This document shows positions 29,191-38,800 of a DNA stretch of 64,000 bases, one piece after another; positions within the stretch are counted from its first letter, which is position 1, and every line of letters begins with the position of its first letter. Under the pieces are notes generated by a model. It saw nothing but the letters and a program-made list of their open reading frames with translations, did not search any database and was not told the DNA's origin. The stretch is from Lactarius indigo (taxonomy: Eukaryota; Basidiomycota; Agaricomycetes; Russulales; Russulaceae): contig JAFKAC010000061.1 in assembly GCA_025766275.1 (NCBI GenBank), positions 124,001 to 188,000 of the forward strand, in the 5' to 3' direction. Position numbers and translations under genes: made by a program.

Positions 29191-30620
29191 CACGCTCCAC
29201 AGCAGCAAGAAGATGGCAAGCATGACAGCACCAAAGAAGATGCCTGGTGTGGCTCATTGGTTTCACCTCTGCATGGAGGTGTGGTACTGGTGGACTCTAG
29301 TGCTGTACAGGGGAGAGGTGAGACAACAGAGCAGGACAATGGAGCAGAAGCGTGAAGGCAAAGTCAAAAAAATGAAGCAAGTCACGTTTATTGTTGATTG
29401 GTCTGGGCGTGGGAAGCCTTTCCCACGTTCGTTCATACAATAATGGACCACAATGTTCCATTTTGGTACTGTATGTGCATGCACTCTTTTCCCTTCACTG
29501 ATCTCTTGTTCCCCCCTCCCCTGTCACTGGTTCATCCGCCATTCCTTCCTCCACTTTCTGAGCCTACCTCCCGCACATCATGCTCCCCCCATAACAGACC
29601 CAAGGCAGTCAGATGCCACCCCTCCAATGTGCAAGCCTCAGAATGGAAAAAAAAAAAACAGCACGTTCTTTTTTTTTTTTCTTCATTTATCTCTGAAACA
29701 TTCTAATTTATTGATTGCAGGTCCTCCCACTGCTATACAACTGATGTAGCTCTTATGACTGCAATCATTTGATGCACAGCAACAATGTCATCACTGCCAC
29801 TACCACCTTAGTCATTGCTGTGTCATCAAACATAGTTGTAAGTCCAAATATGTTCATCCCTTGCGTCCTCACTAACTAGTCACTATTGCCCCTATACAAG
29901 CTCCTGTGCACCTGCCACTCAAGACACTGTCGATGGTTCCACCCCTGCAAATTTAAAACAGATGAGTACCGGTCTATGTAAGTAACAATACGCTCACATT
30001 CATCACAGGTCTTACACAACTGCTCTGACATGACACCTGTTGCCGTCGACCCCAAAGCCACTGCCTCACTTGGTCCCTCCCATCTCCACTCCTACAAGCC
30101 CAACAATGACCTGACCACAGCAGGACTGCATACATGCAAGCTACGAGTGACAGTGAGGACAAGGTGGTGACAGTGAGGACACAATGGTGAGGCAATGGTG
30201 ATAGAGAGGTAATATTGCAGCATCAATGACGATGACTTTGATGGGGCGGTGCAGTGATCACAACAACAGGGACAGGTGCAGTAGGTGCTGCACTCCTGTA
30301 GCTAGCTACCTGTAGATATTTCATGCAATAAATATGTTTTTTTTCCTTATTTTACAAACTGGGTGTCAGTGGGTGAATTCACATAATGCTGAAATAACTT
30401 TTGAACAATTTGTCAGTAGCTAGGTGCTAATTATTACAATTGAGATAGTCCCCAATAAATTATCAAGGGGACTAAGCAATGTGCAATAATTGACAATTAC
30501 TAGTAATTATTGATAATTTGTTCTTGCTAGCATGGGAGGTTTTTCCTGATGAGCTGTCTGTGTACTACTGTCCTGCTTCCTGTGTTGTTTGTTTGCACTG
30601 TACATCACATGGTTCGGGAG

Positions 30621-31038
30621 TGTCATGCCAGTTGTTTACTGCTGAGGTATGAGTGACTCTGGTTCAGGTTCGTTTGTCGAATGCGTTGTGCCATGTTCAC
30701 TAGCTAGGAAAAGAGGTCTACTCTTATGTCACAGTTCAGTTGTAGCCCAAAGGCAATGGGCAAGCAGAGTCGAGGGTCACATATTAAGTGACCAGAGGGA
30801 GGGAGAACTTGGCAGGCAAGTGAGAGGGGAATCTAAAGGTTTAAACAAGTAGACTGTATTCAAGGACTAAGAGTAGACAAAGTATTGTACTACTCAGACT
30901 ACTGGTCTTTATACTCTTACAAACTGGTGATTTTTGGGACTCTTTTCTGTGGTTACAAAGACTTGGAAGTGAGCTGGCATACAAGAGACGTGGCATGGGT
31001 ACTGGGCTGGCAGAAGACTCGGATGTGCTGGCAGGGAG
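30621..31038 (-). repeat. Right-hand relative of the outer LTR (unoccupied copia-1 target)
   Basis: Bases 30,873-31,037 match 1-30 plus 6391-6522 nearly exactly, with actac (30,898-30,902) present once where copia-1 inserted in the other copy. Read on minus it holds tataaag (30,908-30,914). The inner boundary at tgtcatgcca (30,621) is tentative, chosen because it mirrors the TGTCA-type outer end of the left copy. Homology stops at about 31,038. Confidence 0.55.
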
Positions 31039-31704
31039 CCTTGCAGGTGGTCAAAAACCCCCACAACCAAAAGGCTCATTCACATGCACAACCAATCTCC
31101 AGAGCCACCGACTGTGTATACTATGACTTTGTTCTACCTTTAGCTATATCCTTATTGTGATGTCACTATGATATCATCTTTGCTTGGACTTTCTTTGTTC
31201 TGTGCTCCTTATTCTCCATTTGTGTATTCCTTTTGTCCCAGATGAAGAACAATGTCTTATACTCTGTGACGCTATGTTACATCCCTTGTACTAGTGTCAC
31301 CCCTGTAAACAGTATAAGTAGTGTAGCATGTACACTGCTGGTCCACATCAGTTCTCACTACTTATGTGCCAGGTATGTTTCTCCCTTCAATCCTTTGATG
31401 TCTAACATCAGTTCTCACTGCTTATGTGCCAGACTCTTTGCTTCAGTGCAACTTCCCTGTTCACCTCTGCTTCCAGCTTACTTGCATATCTCACCACATT
31501 TCCCTTGCCACTGTGAGTATGCCCTTTCTATGTATGCTGTTCATAATTGTGTTGTAGATTTGTCTCAGACTCTCAGTAGTCAGTTATGATGCCTCAGTAA
31601 GCAGTAATTGTCATGGACTTTTATAACATCAGTCAGCAGTAGTAATGTATCACCAATGGTTGGCCCATGAATTATAAAAGTCACTCTGCAAGTGGATGAT
31701 TGGA
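31039..31704. other. No gene recognised
   Basis: A 118-codon plus frame (31,233-31,589) has no recognisable content. Short near-repeats (catcagttctcac and tatgtgcca at about 31,347 and 31,409) suggest old repeat material. Confidence 0.5.
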
Positions 31705-32123
31705 TTGTTGTGTTCACATAGGGGGCAGCTTTTGAATACATAAATGTAAGTTTTGATGATGATCTGCAGGTAAACTGTCTGATTGTTGATATCCCATGTG
31801 CAGTTAATAGTGATATGACTTAAGGGTGTAATACAGTCCATGATTTGTATCACTGGGATGTTGTACTGTGATTTTGAGCTGAAGAGCTGTACTGTACAGC
31901 ATGGCTTGTTTGCGTTGCTCACTCGCCACTGTACAGTACAGCTCTTCAGCTCAAAATCACAGTACAACATCCCAGTGATACAAATCATGGACTGTATTAC
32001 ACCCTTAAGTCATATCACTATTAACTGCACATGGGATATCAACAATCAGACAGTTTACCTGCAGATCATCATCAAAACTTACATTTATGTATTCAAAAGC
32101 TGCCCCCTATGTGAACACAACAA
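31705..32123. repeat. Long perfect-looking hairpin: 195-bp arms, 29-bp loop
   Basis: 31,705-31,899 and 31,929-32,123 are reverse complements of equal length. I saw no mismatch, and both arms encode the same 60-plus residue string when read from opposite strands. The loop is 31,900-31,928. No target duplication flanks it. It could be a fold-back/MITE element or a source of hairpin RNA. Confidence 0.9.
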
Positions 32124-32146
32124 ACCCTAACCCTATTTTAGGGTTT
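32122..32146. repeat. Telomere-like inverted motif
   Basis: aaaccctaa, then ccctatt, then ttagggttt: two CCCTAA-type units facing a TTAGGG unit at the edge of the hairpin. TTAGGG is the common fungal telomere repeat. With so few units chance is possible. Confidence 0.5.
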
Positions 32147-32409
32147 GATGTTAACCTTAACCTTAACTCTATGTGCCTAATATATGGTCATATTGTTGGC
32201 TGGGCATTGGTGTGCAGTATGCATCTCAGATCTACTATGTAGAGCAGAGTGTTTGGTGCATGTGTGCATGGAAACAAATCAGACATCAATGACACTTTAG
32301 TAATATACCCTGATAATAATGTTTTAACTGTCACAGCATGCACATTATATGTGAACATGTTATTAGCACATGGTACATTGTGCATGTATTAAATATGTAT
32401 AGTAATATG

Positions 32410-33690
32410 GTGGTGTATGTGTAAGGAGTCTAGGACTCCTTTTCTCAGTGTTATGCTTGATAAATTGGGCTATAAGAGGGTGATGTGTGTGTGAGGAGTC
32501 TAGGACTCCTTTTCTCAGTGTCATACTTGAGAAATTGGGCTATAAGAGGATGGTGTGTACGTGAGGAGTCCCAGACTCCTTTTCTCAGTGTTGCTCTAGA
32601 AATTGGGCTGTAAGAGGGTGGTGTACATGTGAGGAGTCCGGGACTCCTTTTCTTGGTGTTGCTCTGGAAATTTGGCTGAAGAGGGTGGTGTACGTGTGAG
32701 GAGTCCTGGACTCCTTTTCTCAGTGTTGCTCTGGAAATTTGGCTATAAGAGGGTGGTGTACATGTGAGGAGTCCTGGACTCCTTTTCTCAGTGTTGCTCT
32801 GGAAATTTGGCTGAAGAGGGTGGTGTACGTGTGAGGAGTCCTGGACTCCTTTTCTCAGTGTTGCTCTAGAAATTTGGCTATAAGAGGGTGGTGTACATGT
32901 GAGGAGTCCTGGACTCCTTTTCTCGGTGTTGCTCTGGAAATTTGGCTGTAAGAGGGTGGTGTACGTGTGAGGAGTCCGGGACTCCTTTTCTCGGTGTTGC
33001 TCTGGAAATTTGGCTATAAGAGGGTGGTGTACATGTGAGGAGTCCTGGACTCCTTTTCTCGGTGTCACTCTGGAAATTTGGCTGTAAGAGGGTGGTGTAT
33101 GTGTGAGGAGTCCGGGACTCCTTTTCTTGGTGTTGCTCTGGAAATTTGGCTGTAAGAGGGTGGTGTACGTGTGAGGAGTCCGGGACTCCTTTTCTCGGTG
33201 TTGCTCTGGAAATTTGGCTGTAAGAGGGTGGTGTGTACATGAGGAGTCCGGGACTCCTTTTCTCGGTGTCGCTCTGAAAATTTGGCTGTAAGAGGGTGGT
33301 GTATGTGTGAGGAGTCCTGGACTCCTTTTCTCAGTGTCACTCTGGAAATTTGGCTGTAAGAGGGTGGTGTACGTGTGAGGAGTCCTGGACTCCTTTTCTT
33401 GGTGTCGCTCTAGAAATTTGGCTGTAAGAGGGGGGTGGTGTACATGTGAGGAGTCCTGGACTCCTTTTCTCGGTGTCACTCTGGAAATTGGGGATGTAGA
33501 GGGTGGTGTATGTGTGAGGAGTCCTGGACTCCTTTTCTCAGTGTTGCTCTGGAAATTGGGGATGTAGAGGGTGGTGTATGTGTGAGGAGTCCTGGACTCC
33601 TTTTCTCAGTGTTGCTCTGGAAATTGGGCTATAAGAGGGTGGTGTACATGTGAGGAGTCCGGGACTCCTTTTCTCAGTGTCACTCTTGAG
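32410..33690. repeat. Minisatellite, about 19 copies of a ~68-bp unit
   Basis: Every unit contains a 17-bp palindrome-like core (aggagtcc-n-ggactcct) followed by ttttct[c/t][a/g]gtg, a ctctggaaatt segment and agagggtggtg. I count 19 cores between about 32,425 and 33,670. As 68 is not a multiple of 3, the minus strand reads the unit in three alternating frames without stop, giving a 342-codon frame. I do not regard it as a gene. Confidence 0.92.
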
Positions 33691-33871
33691 TTTGGGTCGA
33701 GTTAATTGAGTCTTTGGACATGTGTGCACCTAATACATTTTGGCATGCATATGGAGTATTTGATGTACACATGTACAGAAACCTATAAGAATTGCATGAG
33801 CTCTAGGTGACTGCCTTAAGTCCACCTGAGGCCCATACCTAGGCAAAGCCTAAACCCCGCCTACAATGAAC

Positions 33872-33965
33872 ACCACCCCTACGTCCACCCCTAGGGGTAC
33901 TGCAAAGTGGCTCATAACACCACCCCTACGTCCACCCCTAGGGGTACTGCAAAGTGGCTCATAAC
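33872..33965. repeat. Exact 47-bp tandem duplication
   Basis: 33,872-33,918 and 33,919-33,965 are identical (accacccctacg to ctcataac). Within each, cccctaggggt is palindromic. Confidence 0.9.
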
Positions 33966-34596
33966 CCACAAGCACGTGATCCTGGGATAGTAACTTCCTT
34001 ATTGGTTGTTACCCCTTTAGGTCACCTTCCTCATCAGTATAGTAGTTTCTCATTGGACGATAAGAAGGGAACATTCTAGATAGTTCTAGACTACGTTGTC
34101 ATAGGGTTGTGACTCATAGATAAGGACACGTCATTGTTCTGTCAGCGTTGATGACTGTGCATCAGTCAGCACAATAGATAACGCTATTATTAGACACGAC
34201 GCGTCAGCGTCTGACTCATTACTATTACAATACCTTTAGTAACAAGGTTCTGTAGTAATTCGAACTCAGCCGCAGCACAGTATATAAACCCTCCTGTAGC
34301 GTCCTGAGTGGAACCAACTTGTCCTCTTGGTTCTCCACTCAGGTGCGTATTATCCTCTGTATTCCCTTACCTCTCCAATGTTAACTTGTCCTCTTGGTTC
34401 TCCACTCAGCGTGCCACTGCGTGATCACTTTGCCTTTGACCTTGCATAAAGGTCTCACGTGTGCATCCTCTCCGCAGTGACTGTACGTTCGGCGCGTGAC
34501 TTGTCTCCGCGCTAGGCTTGAGCATGTTACCGGTTCAGTTCAACTAACACTTCCCTTGGTCTAGTTGTACGCGATAAGTCATACCGCTACAGCGGT
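33966..34596 (+). repeat. LTR-like region upstream of a copia remnant
   Basis: It contains a TATA-like tatataaac (34,281) and an exact 27-bp repeat aacttgtcctcttggttctc at 34,316-34,342 and 34,383-34,409. An inverted partial copy (ctgagtggaaccaac) lies just before. It resembles an LTR R/U5 region but has no match with the LTR at 35,401, so its element is unknown. Confidence 0.4.
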
Positions 34597-35393
34597 CCTA
34601 TATCGACTCGATCCTGCGTCGTTTCAGCTTCGATGACGCGAAGACCATTTCCACTCCATTTGACACTCAAGTCCGGCTCACTTTGGAGCAAGCCCTGGCG
34701 GATGCAGCTGAATTCGTGGTCATGCGCAATGTGCCCTACCGCAAGGCTGTCGGCACGCTCAACTGGGCAGTGCTCACTACTCGCCCCAACATCGCATTCG
34801 CGGTCGCCACTGTCGCTAGGTTCTCGGCCAATCCCGGAACAGTGCACTGGACCGCGGTAAAACGCATCTTCCGCTACCTGGTGGGGACACGCGATTTGTG
34901 GCTCATGTACGGCGAGGCGTGTCGCACCCTGGTTGGGTACGCAGACGCTGATGGCAGCATGACGGAGGACCACCACGCGATCACAGGATACGCCTTCCTC
35001 ATCGATGGCGGTGCGGTCTCCTGGTCCTCGAAGAAGCAGGAGATCGTCAGCCTCTCAACTACCGAAAGCAAGTACGTCGCTACGACGCACGGCATGAAGG
35101 AGGCCTTATGGCTCCGGAATCTGCTGTCTGAGGTATTCGAGCCCATCGCCGATGCGACTACGCTGTTCTCGGACAATCAGTCGGCGATCGCACTGACAAA
35201 GGACCATCAATTTCACCCACGCACGAAGCACATCGATGTGCGCTACCACTTCATTCGTTGGGTGGTTGAAAACGGCGCTCTACGCCTTGTGTATTGCCCC
35301 ACGGCAGACATGGTGGCCGACGCGCTGACCAAAGCGCTCCCCTCGCCCAAAGTCAAGCATTTTGCTGAATGTCTTGGACTTCACACGGTTTGA
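34597..35393 (+). pseudogene. Copia polyprotein remnant: end of RT and RNase H
   Basis: The open frame begins abruptly within the C-terminal part of a copia RT (YIDSILRRF) and continues through the RT-RNase H connection. It ends in RNase H (YADADGS, SDNQSAIAL, TKHIDVRYHFI, ADALTKALP). Gag, protease, integrase and the RT active site are missing, so this is an internally deleted copy. The usual TEAEY of RNase H reads TESKY, replacing an acidic active-site residue by Lys. A polypurine tract gagggggag and an LTR start follow directly. Confidence 0.85.
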
Positions 35394-35400
35394 GGGGGAG

Positions 35401-35820
35401 TGTTGAAGTGAGTTCTATTCTTATCTTATCGATTGTGTCCATCCCATATATTCCATATATTTTGGTACTGAGCGGATGTCATGCAAACACGCGCAATGTC
35501 ACGATATTTTCACTTACTTACTGTCTCAATTCCCGTTACCTACACCGTTCCGCGGAAGTGAGAGAGAAATTTATTTTCATATACTTGAAGTATAAAACGT
35601 CTTGTATTTTCATATTGTAGAACCTCAGTATCTGCTCTAGCGTGCGCAGATTCTGAGGTGAGTTACAGTAGTTTACTACCAGCTTACCTGTACTTACTGG
35701 CCCCAGAGCCTTGTCCGTTTGTACAGGTGAATATATCCCAAGTATCTGCTCTAGCGTGCGCAGATTCTGAGAGCCTTGTCCGTTTGTACAGACACAGGTG
35801 GCACACGCGTTCTAACCCAT
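35401..35820 (+). repeat. 3' LTR of the copia remnant
   Basis: It begins tgttgaagtg right after the polypurine tract. It contains tataaaa (about 35,591) and two copies each of gtatctgctctagcgtgcgc (35,629 and 35,741) and gccttgtccgtttgtacag (35,708 and 35,773). The right end is not defined because no second LTR is in the window. Confidence 0.6.
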
Positions 35821-38800
35821 TTATTACTCACTACATTCATTTATATTTCCGAGCGTCCATACCTCATAAGAGTCATCAGAGTTGTTTGGTCCATTGACCC
35901 TAATGTTTTATTGAGCCATGAATGACTGTAACTAAATTTTGCCATTTCGACAAAAAATTATCTTTTTTTTATTGGAAAATATTCGGTTTTGCAGACGTTA
36001 TTTCTCTGGATCTCCTCCTTCCGCCCATTATGCGTCTTCCCTGCCTCTGGTTACCACAACTTTGGGTCCACTCTGACTTATGCTTCCCCTGGCATGTTCA
36101 TACTGGTACTGTCGCTGGGTTCATCTATACCATGAGTTCCTGAGTCGCGGACCCAAGTTCATCGCGTGCGCCTCCACAGCGTGCTAGTATACATCGAGTC
36201 TCCCAGGGCCGCAATTCATCTTACTCGAATGTAAGACATTCGGGTCCACCCTATCTGCGACAGAGCTAGCTACTATTTCTGGCCATATTTACAGCAACCA
36301 GTACGAAACCGATTGCACACGGTCATCTTTGGTGAGAACTTACCGATGCTGTCAGCGTCTTCGTTTATGAATACGTGATTCCGGCTTCCACCCGCCCATA
36401 ACTGTCATCTTTATCATCTTGAAAGCACGCTTTTACAATGTCACTGGGACTGAGATTTACCTGTCCTCTCTCTTCCATGAAACTGGCATCACTTCCCACA
36501 TCCAGCATGTTGAGGATGGTTCTTGCTGCTCATATCCTATTCCTTCGTGATGTCGCCGGTTCTCGAGCGCTCGTCTCTCCAAGCGCATTGGATCTTGCCT
36601 GGTCACAGTGTTGCGGTGTTCGTGCGGGGAGTTACGTGCTACTTTCTCTAATTCCCTGTCCTCATCTGGGTTTGTGCCACCTTTCGTCTGTCCTATTATG
36701 CTCAAGGACTAGGCGTACCTCACCATGTCTCATCGTACGCAATGCGCCACAAATACATATTCGGTACTGTGACGCTGTCCTCGGAGAACCTTCTTTGTTT
36801 ACTTCGGGCTACCATCATCGCCTAGAGATAGGCAACATCTTATGCTTTTCACCGTTATCAACACCTCGCAGGGATCCTCACGCAATACGACACGGTCCTT
36901 CCCTTCCAATGAGTCGATCAACAACTTTCGGCGGCATGCGCTCGGAAGGTAGGTGACGCTCTTCTGGCGCCACAGGATGAACGCATAGCACTGCACACGA
37001 CCGTGTTCGTTAGCGTCGTCCGATCGTCGTAGATAACGGCGCGGATGCTCGGGGTGTTTGGGACGCCAATGGACATCGAGGACGATGGGCATCGGACAGC
37101 TACGAACATGAGCTGTCGATTTACTACCAAGCTGTGGCAGTCGCTTCAGAATTGCCCGTTGTCGCCGTTAACCAGGAACAAGTGCAGAGTGTGTGACCCT
37201 TCTGTGACCGTCTCCTTCAACTGCTCGAGCAACCTGACCTGCCAATCTCCCAGATACACGCAGCGTCTCTACATCCACTACGTGGCATAGCCAGAACCGG
37301 CGTCGGAGCGGGACTCCTCGGAAAACCATCACCCCCGTCACCACGCGAGCGCGGTGAAGCAGTAAACCAATCGGAAACCTGAACCAGGACCACGGCGGGC
37401 CATTCTCGTCCGTGCACTCTAGCTCCATGTCCTCCGCCGCTTTGAGTGATTCGTACGACTTGGACAGCGGCGAGGTGCCCCCTACTCGCGTTGACAGCCC
37501 GTGTCAGGCAGGGACGGTGGGGTAGCAGGACCGCGAGCCAGACATTTCACGCAGGGCAGATGCGACTGGCGGCGGTACTAGGGAGGCCGAGGCGGACGGA
37601 TCAGAAGTCGATCGAGGGCGACGTGGTAAGTGCAGGATCTCAGGCTCGGCTGGAGGAGGGTCGCGAGTTGCCGAGCCGGATGCCGCGGAGGGAGAGCGAT
37701 GCGGCGCTGAGACAATCGCGTCGCCATGGCGTAAGTGCGAGTGCCGGTCGCAGGGCAAAATCATTGTTGTGCGTGCGTGCGTGATTGCCATGACGGTTCG
37801 GCTCTCAGGAAACTTGACTGGAGCGAGCGATCAATCGATCGTGGATCGATGTCTGGATGATGCTCGAGAGGATCTTTCCCTTTTTTTCTCTTTCTCCCCC
37901 TTTGTCCCAAATTAGAGATAGACGGACAAAACCCCTGTAAATCTTTCGCTCCGGACTTGAGGAGGACGACATAGTAACATGGCGCCAAAACGGTCAATAC
38001 CTTGTATTGGTTCGTTTCGCTCACATTGATTCATTTACTCAACTCATCGCATTAACTCATGTCCCAGAACGATCACAGTCTGTACGCCGTAAAAGAAAAG
38101 GGGGGGGGAGAAATCATGGCAACGGGGCGCCCCAGTGCCACCACCGCCCATTTTGGAAGAAATGAATTAAAGAGCTTTTTTTGGTTGACTTGTATCCGTG
38201 AGACTCGGAACGCGTGAACCCTCGAATCAATATTCTGACGCCAGGCCAAACAAGCCACTGACAATGCAGAGGATGGTCGACATGGGCGCAGCTCGTTCGT
38301 TCGTTCATTTTGGTAACGTCGGGGTCGGGAGGGTTCCGCCACTCGTGTGCCAGGGCTCAACGCCTCGCTGTTTAGCTTCAGAGCTTTGAAATTTGCGGGA
38401 TGCACTGCACGGCCACCACACCGGGTTTAGCTTACCCTCGCCAGGGGCGACATCGGCATGATCGGCAATCGGGAGAGCCTTATCAGTTTATCTGTTATCC
38501 ACAGTAATCGTTGCTGTATGCGTGCGCAGTTGTTAACCAGATGGAACTCGAGACGGAAGAGGGTACGTCGGGGTACGGGCCGGGTGGAAGGCTTGGCATG
38601 CCTAGTGGAGTGTTCCCATTCACGTTCGAGTCAAAGATCGATCCATTAGTTCCATTGGTCGCCAGTGGCGTTGATAAAAATGACGCCCCATGGCCAAAGC
38701 AAGGGCCAACTAGGTCAGGTGGTCAGGAGGCTCCATGAGGTCATGAGCTTGAGATGAAAGGGGAGGGGAGTAAGTTATGGATATGGAAAGGAGGGGACTT

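Larger units (their letters stand above)
27241..30550. mobile_element. Candidate non-autonomous DNA transposon with terminal inverted repeats
   Basis: The first 28 bases (27,241-27,268) start atcaggaaaaacctccca. They are the reverse complement of 30,523-30,550 with two mismatches. No transposase frame lies inside; the interior is low-complexity repeats, homopolymers and AT-rich DNA. I could not find a target-site duplication at either plausible end, so family and exact ends are unknown. Confidence 0.45.
6574..30620 (-). mobile_element. Candidate outer LTR element carrying a BTB-CCHC ORF, interrupted by copia-2
   Basis: Removing copia-2 joins 10,042 to 24,705 and leaves roughly 9.4 kb. On the left it is bounded by a polypurine tract and an LTR edge at 6573/6574, and on the right by a related LTR sequence starting near 30,621. 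All sizeable frames are on minus, and the BTB-CCHC ORF ends 36 bp before the left LTR. No reverse transcriptase or integrase motif was seen, so it would be non-autonomous or strongly decayed. The two LTRs agree only over about 165 bp, which weakens the case. Alternatively this is a chance composite of unrelated repeats. Confidence 0.4.

Noticed and set aside
28674..29225. Thr/Val- and His/Asp-rich frames
   Set aside because: They arise from degenerate triplet repeats on both strands and have no domain or exon structure.
27241..30550. Assignment of the inverted-repeat element to hAT
   Set aside because: The ends start near CAGG but no 8-bp duplication or transposase was found.
31650..32130. 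Two similar ~100-residue frames on opposite strands
   Set aside because: They are the two arms of one inverted repeat, so similarity is by construction.
32451..33479. 342-codon minus-strand frame in the minisatellite
   Set aside because: It is repeat sequence read in rotating frames. Composition follows the 68-bp unit and there is no independent coding sign.
36438..36956. 172-codon plus frame in the gene-poor spacer
   Set aside because: No domain, no consistent continuation and overlapping frames on the other strand.
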